Assembly (NCBI GenBank): GCA_020631405.1
Contig: JAHDHH010000021.1
Coordinates: forward strand, 1-57,829
Length of the DNA stretch: 57,829 nt
From: Saprospiraceae bacterium
GTDB taxonomy: Bacteria; Bacteroidota; Bacteroidia; Chitinophagales; Saprospiraceae
Reading direction: 5' to 3'
Part shown: in pieces, positions 55,601-57,829 of the stretch
How the letters are laid out: every line of letters begins with the position of its first letter
Numbering within the stretch: position 1 is the stretch's first letter
Program-made: the position numbers and the translations under genes
Notes under the pieces: generated by a model
What the model saw: the letters and a program-made list of their open reading frames with translations, nothing else
Told to the model about the DNA's origin: nothing
Database searches by the model: none

Positions 55601-57829
55601 AATTCCAAGATGTAGATGTTCCAGTATGTTATAACTCGAGTGTAATTAATATTTCGAATCTGGTTTCAGCTAATATCTCACTTGACTTAACTGAGTCTGG
55701 AACACATGAAAATATTGATTATGTAGATGTAACTTATATTATTGATGGAGTAAGTACAACAGTTTTTGACTGGATGGGCGGCGGTGACGCAACTCATACT
55801 CTAATCGATGATTACGATACTCAGTCAATATCAATTACAGGCTTGACAGGTTCATGCCTAGAAATACAAGTTTGTGTGCTGAATAATGAAGGAACTGAAA
55901 GCACATTTTTAGATAATGTAACGGTAAGTGGTATTGCAAATTCAGCAAATAGTTACAATTTTTATTCTGATGCTGCCTTGACTACATTAGTTGCCACAGG
56001 TACTTCTTATGATCCAATGACATCGGTTGCTAACTCGCCAGAAACATATTACGTAACTTATGATGATGGAATGTGTATTTCCGAACCAATAGATGTTACA
56101 GTAACAGTATATGATAACCCAGTTGTTGATATAGCTGATCAGACGATATGCAGTGACATGGTTACTGGTGTAAACCTTACATTATTAGAACCAATTGGCC
56201 AAACAGGTGGAGTCTGGACAACAGTAGCAGATGCTACAAATGTAACTATAGCTAACGGTGATGTCTATACCTATACTTACACTGATGCTAATGGTTGTGT
56301 TGGAATGGATATGGTTACTTATACTGTAATCCCAGCTGTAAATGCAGGAACTGATGGCACAGCTACGGTTTGTAATGCAATAGACGCAGATACAAATCCT
56401 TCTGCTTTGATAGATCTTGTAGCGGCATTAGGAACTCCAGACGCAGGCGGTATGTGGTCAGAAACTACAGCTATTCCATCTGGTGCAAGTCTTGCTACTC
56501 CAACAGCAGTGAGTTTCGAATTCATAACAGCCGGAGTTTATACTTTTGAGTATACAGTAACTGCTACTTCACCATGTATAGATCAAACCGCAGTTGTAAC
56601 TGTAACAGTCACTGATTGTTTTGACTTAGCACTTGAGAAGGTACTATCAACAGCAGGCATAGTATTGCCAGGAGATAATGTAACATTTACAATTACAGTA
56701 TTTAACCAAGGAACGGTAGACGCTTATGATGTAGAAGTTACTGACTATGTACCAACACCAGATCTGATTTTCAACCCAGCAGATAACACTGCAGCAATGA
56801 CAGGAAATATTAATAACTGGGTGGCAAGTGGTACTGATGCTACCTATGAAATTGATTTTATTCCTGCTGGTGGATCAGTTATCATAGATATTATTTTGCA
56901 GGTGGATCCTGCATTTATGGGTACGTCTATAATTAATGATGCTGAAATCACTTTCGGCACAAATGCAGCCAATGAAACAATACAACCTGATGATGAAGAC
57001 AGTACCCCAGATGATGATTCAGGAAACCCATCTGAAATAGGAACAGATAATGAAACTGATGATGATAGTACAGGAGGAATGGATGACCCAATGGATGAAG
57101 ATGATTTTGATCCAGCAGAAGTAATTGTTACCCAATTTACATGTCCCACAATTGCAGCAATTGATGCGCCAAGTGCCTGTGATGGTGAGGGTGTTATTGC
57201 TTCTATTACTGGCTTAGCTGATATGGCAATGCTAGATAATGAAGAGATTGATTTTGGTTTATCTATAGTAAGTTTTGTTGGTACTCCAGCTGATCCTTAT
57301 GTTGGTGGTGCTAATCTAGGATCAATTCTTTATTCTGACTTATTAGGTGTGAGTCCAAATCAATCTGTTGACTTTGATTTAGGGATATTACCTGTTGGCA
57401 CGTATACAATATGTGCTATTCTTGAGCCAACCCCAACATTTGATACGAGCTGTACACCAAGTGCATGCGTTGAAGTTGTTGTAAATCCTAACCCAGTTGT
57501 CGATGTACAGATTGAAGCAGACTATGTATGTACAGATGAAGATGCAGTGTTTAGTATTACAGCTTCAGTAGCAAATGGAAGTCCATTGGCATTTACACTA
57601 GAAGGAAATGTAAATGGACTATGGACTACCATAACAAATAACATAGATGATGTTGATGGAATAGAAGCAGTTGACCTTTTAGTACCCGCTGGTACTTTAG
57701 CAAATTGTACTAGTATTAGAGTAGTGGTAGATGCAATTCATCCAACGGGACCAAGTTGCTCAGTAATAAGTGATACAGCGACATTGTTCATCAACGAAGG
57801 GATGACGATGGCATGTAATGACAATATCA
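49693..57829 (+). CDS. Giant secreted multidomain protein (lamin-tail, Big2-like, DUF11), 3' truncated by window
   Basis: An uninterrupted frame of 2712 codons from ATG 49693 to the right edge, with no stop in the window. The start gives a signal peptide (IIHSLLALSTILIFSTTMYS, then Q). Seen in order (residues, approximate): lamin-tail-like domains at about 38-160, 683-820 and 1564-1700; SprB- or Ig-like segments; an unnamed module at 1188-1307; three 73-residue Big2-like repeats 1308-1526; further Ig-like segments; a DUF11 domain (LALEKVLSTAGIVLPGDNV, about 2310-2420); an acidic Asp-rich linker 2431-2476; and a second copy of the unnamed module 2484-2598. Cys is frequent, as in secreted proteins. 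The C-terminal signal is outside the window; a T9SS signal is likely. No enzyme domain recognised; possibly an adhesin. Confidence 0.88.
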   Translation, partial: MRIIHSLLALSTILIFSTTMYSQCPGLGVVCNGYYSNVVICEVSGDGGQTDGCNDGIVELCGPPGADIGCMVISNSEWAVVLPTGTVIPADGVYLIACSMDPTGSCGVGGSFGANGLVANGDGDFNPGFETAEIDFDVCNPANASYYDPAATGFTIDNSNAGDGDAVVLFQPDGTVHDAIAWGAPGAVGNPDNCSIQNGTYTLGDNDANGTINDNPAATIAGQCDGNNATGVPIMPAGDCGADLICYTMPQITDAIYTIAPGSTFVGCNSSFIRLDIGTTQGGTHGSPSHMDGAYTDQPVDANGNPTAIGTTTMETFTSGGYTNSACGAASAEWAYTDHPTPGLPNDVPTFAFYVSNAVQCTPGDVVFTVEVYNWQQVSDNTDIFSGDYNLQTGSYIADPITGTNEPWDTYIVSGSTTTMTYTATMTTAGTYNFGLVWDDFTNCCGTQGFPHSQSLPNECYETFNMIVTVVDPLMATDLIIDCDAGDSSAGAVNASSFVSGGSDLSYELFDVAAGSPGTSIAGPQSTGVFLLNTSAAMGDYEIIVTDGSGCSAPVTLTILDNCELPPVCPENFLTTIDGGAGPVTACPGDVIDLCFDGDQLPPGGTITWQVDDGSGFVDIVSFSIPEPSGVCPATSEVPVASTDLTSVTGGLNSGNTLDAAGNWSTYTTGDGYAGFGVANGPGVGVYISQFVYDPPNGASTTGVAPGPLCPDGTGWGSATANTPEMIEINGPPGEDIGCYIFSDGEWAVTIPLGTLIPADGVFLIGSACGTSSYPSGQIDLIVTAAVLNGSSTSLGNSGDEIILLDASGNIVDAIEYENGGETTVPETGEVAGGSGSGGYDSTPADMEFCTTYTMPETACPTGMFNFQAIVDPFDSANCPVAAPDEVDGITTALTATVSCPEASITGAFDICIADGPVMLPVTILGGTGPNYTVEYEIDGVAQPTVSLINGGTIDIAGPTTGEVKITLASIVDEGGSLCSGSISTNEVCLNIRPTEDITITTSTSPTTCMPCDGTVTFDLSVGSSTNSFDINYTYNGTVLELGSVSLPFILTNACPGDYDIISATDDFGCPATVTSNAQTLSPPSGTPLSIVTQPVSVCNDGTASVDLTTDVTYSPVYNAADFQFYSVDPYTLPVGTWTMTPPLLASTTVNGITADQTIWVIYSDPITGCLSTQTVDIVVDASLCGLCPAMGMLTDPADICVGGMFDLTVSGLDDMDDADNNDMDFGIDFMHFGAGNPVPADPYVGGTSLGVVAFAALTGTDPAQVATVTAVGSTLTAGTYQICAILSPTPTDSDCKIQSCQEIVVNALPTMMGGSVCVGSTITLVGAGTPNGTDPYTSSDVSVATVTSGGVVTGVAAGMAMITYTDDNGCTIDATVTVNALPTMMGGSVCVGATITLVGSGTPNVTDAYTSSDATVATVTSGGVVTGVAVGTATITYTDDNGCTIDATVTVDALPTMMDGSVCVGATVTFVGSGTPNGTDPYVSSDATVATVTSGGVVTGVAAGMAMITYTDDNGCTVDATVTVDESPPAPMVDDIEVCDGASQTITPTAAGGDVPLLATDLFISEYIEGSGNNKCIEIYNGTGATVDLSDYTIKRYTNGSTTAGGSFVMTGMLADGATHVVCNGSSSAAILDIANETSGVLNFNGDDAVALCNNNPTPAVIDIVGSIGCDPGSQWAGATDGTQNNTIVRNCDVSSGVSVNPSIVPCDNTTFPTLNTEWTGLGIDDISNLGSHTYCATMPSTCLFNFYDLDPAGGGATQLAMGVTEYTPTVVAGMTESFFVTKVGDNGCESLADQVEVTANFNPTLNLSVNMACDGNDLIFMDAGMGGTSWSWKGPYGFTSTDQNPTIIGASTLATGAYSVTVTSDDNCTATASIAAKVKPLPIVPDIDDIEICVGGSTNIDFGALTMTETETYLETFDTDGEGIAGDCSTGICVTDVAPANGQWYINGDLSGLTATSDYAITSSGALEFQDVDVPVCYNSSVINISNLVSANISLDLTESGTHENIDYVDVTYIIDGVSTTVFDWMGGGDATHTLIDDYDTQSISITGLTGSCLEIQVCVLNNEGTESTFLDNVTVSGIANSANSYNFYSDAALTTLVATGTSYDPMTSVANSPETYYVTYDDGMCISEPIDVTVTVYDNPVVDIADQTICSDMVTGVNLTLLEPIGQTGGVWTTVADATNVTIANGDVYTYTYTDANGCVGMDMVTYTVIPAVNAGTDGTATVCNAIDADTNPSALIDLVAALGTPDAGGMWSETTAIPSGASLATPTAVSFEFITAGVYTFEYTVTATSPCIDQTAVVTVTVTDCFDLALEKVLSTAGIVLPGDNVTFTITVFNQGTVDAYDVEVTDYVPTPDLIFNPADNTAAMTGNINNWVASGTDATYEIDFIPAGGSVIIDIILQVDPAFMGTSIINDAEITFGTNAANETIQPDDEDSTPDDDSGNPSEIGTDNETDDDSTGGMDDPMDEDDFDPAEVIVTQFTCPTIAAIDAPSACDGEGVIASITGLADMAMLDNEEIDFGLSIVSFVGTPADPYVGGANLGSILYSDLLGVSPNQSVDFDLGILPVGTYTICAILEPTPTFDTSCTPSACVEVVVNPNPVVDVQIEADYVCTDEDAVFSITASVANGSPLAFTLEGNVNGLWTTITNNIDDVDGIEAVDLLVPAGTLANCTSIRVVVDAIHPTGPSCSVISDTATLFINEGMTMACNDNI
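53614..54270 (+). repeat. Three tandem 219-bp repeats encoding Big2-like modules
   Basis: Units 53614-53832, 53833-54051 and 54052-54270, each exactly 219 bp and in frame. Each encodes 73 residues with LPTMMGGSVCVGATITLVG near the start, ASDATVATVTSGGVVTG-like motifs and ITYTDDNGCTIDATVTV at the end. They are highly similar in DNA, so the amplification is recent or kept uniform by recombination. Confidence 0.85.

Overview
The window is a typical stretch of a low-GC Bacteroidota chromosome, probably from the class Saprospiria. This is inferred from gene content, not from a search. The evidence is several type IX secretion system (T9SS) cargo proteins with type A or CHU_C (type B) C-terminal signals, SprB, HYR and GEVED modules, a PorP/SprF protein, Bacteroidota-style PurM, trigger factor and futalosine hydrolase, a DUF5683 gene beside parAB, Bacteroidota promoters (TTG - 17 to 23 nt - TAnnTTTG), and almost no Shine-Dalgarno sequences.

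Layout. 1-218: the 5' end of a gene leaving the left edge. 408-8941: a dockerin/cohesin-like T9SS protein, an SRPBCC protein, and an M43 metalloprotease with about 17 SprB repeats. 9074-12303: a small secreted protein and topA. 12290-18000: a tightly packed eight-gene minus-strand run (MBL-fold hydrolase, parA, parB, DUF5683, acyltransferase, surE, small membrane protein, lpxB). 18124-24037: FMN reductase, FKBP lipoprotein, serA, the four-gene exbB-exbD-exbD-tonB cluster and purM, closed by a perfect bidirectional terminator. 24089-32344: a 2751-residue HYR / C-type lectin / GEVED T9SS protein. 32539-35910: an orphan peptide-binding lipoprotein, a redoxin-dockerin protein and lipB. 35907-45726: a minus-strand run of lolD, an outer-membrane barrel, mqnB, a 2213-residue reprolysin-type metalloprotease with a CHU_C signal, and its PorP/SprF partner. 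45874-49393: tRNA-Leu(UAG) and tig-clpP-clpX. 49693 to the right edge: an uninterrupted open frame of 2712 codons encoding a secreted lamin-tail / Big2 / DUF11 protein with no stop inside the window.

How the parts fit. Housekeeping genes (chromosome segregation, lipid A, NAD/FMN and lipoyl metabolism, menaquinone, proteolysis, TonB energisation) are interleaved with five very large or multi-domain surface or secreted proteins. About half of the window's bases encode exported repeat proteins, which suits a surface-attached or predatory/polymer-degrading lifestyle (inference). I see no CRISPR array, insertion sequence, prophage or obvious defence system. The best candidates for something undescribed are the running-off giant protein, with an unnamed module present twice, and the tandem lectin pair in the HYR protein.
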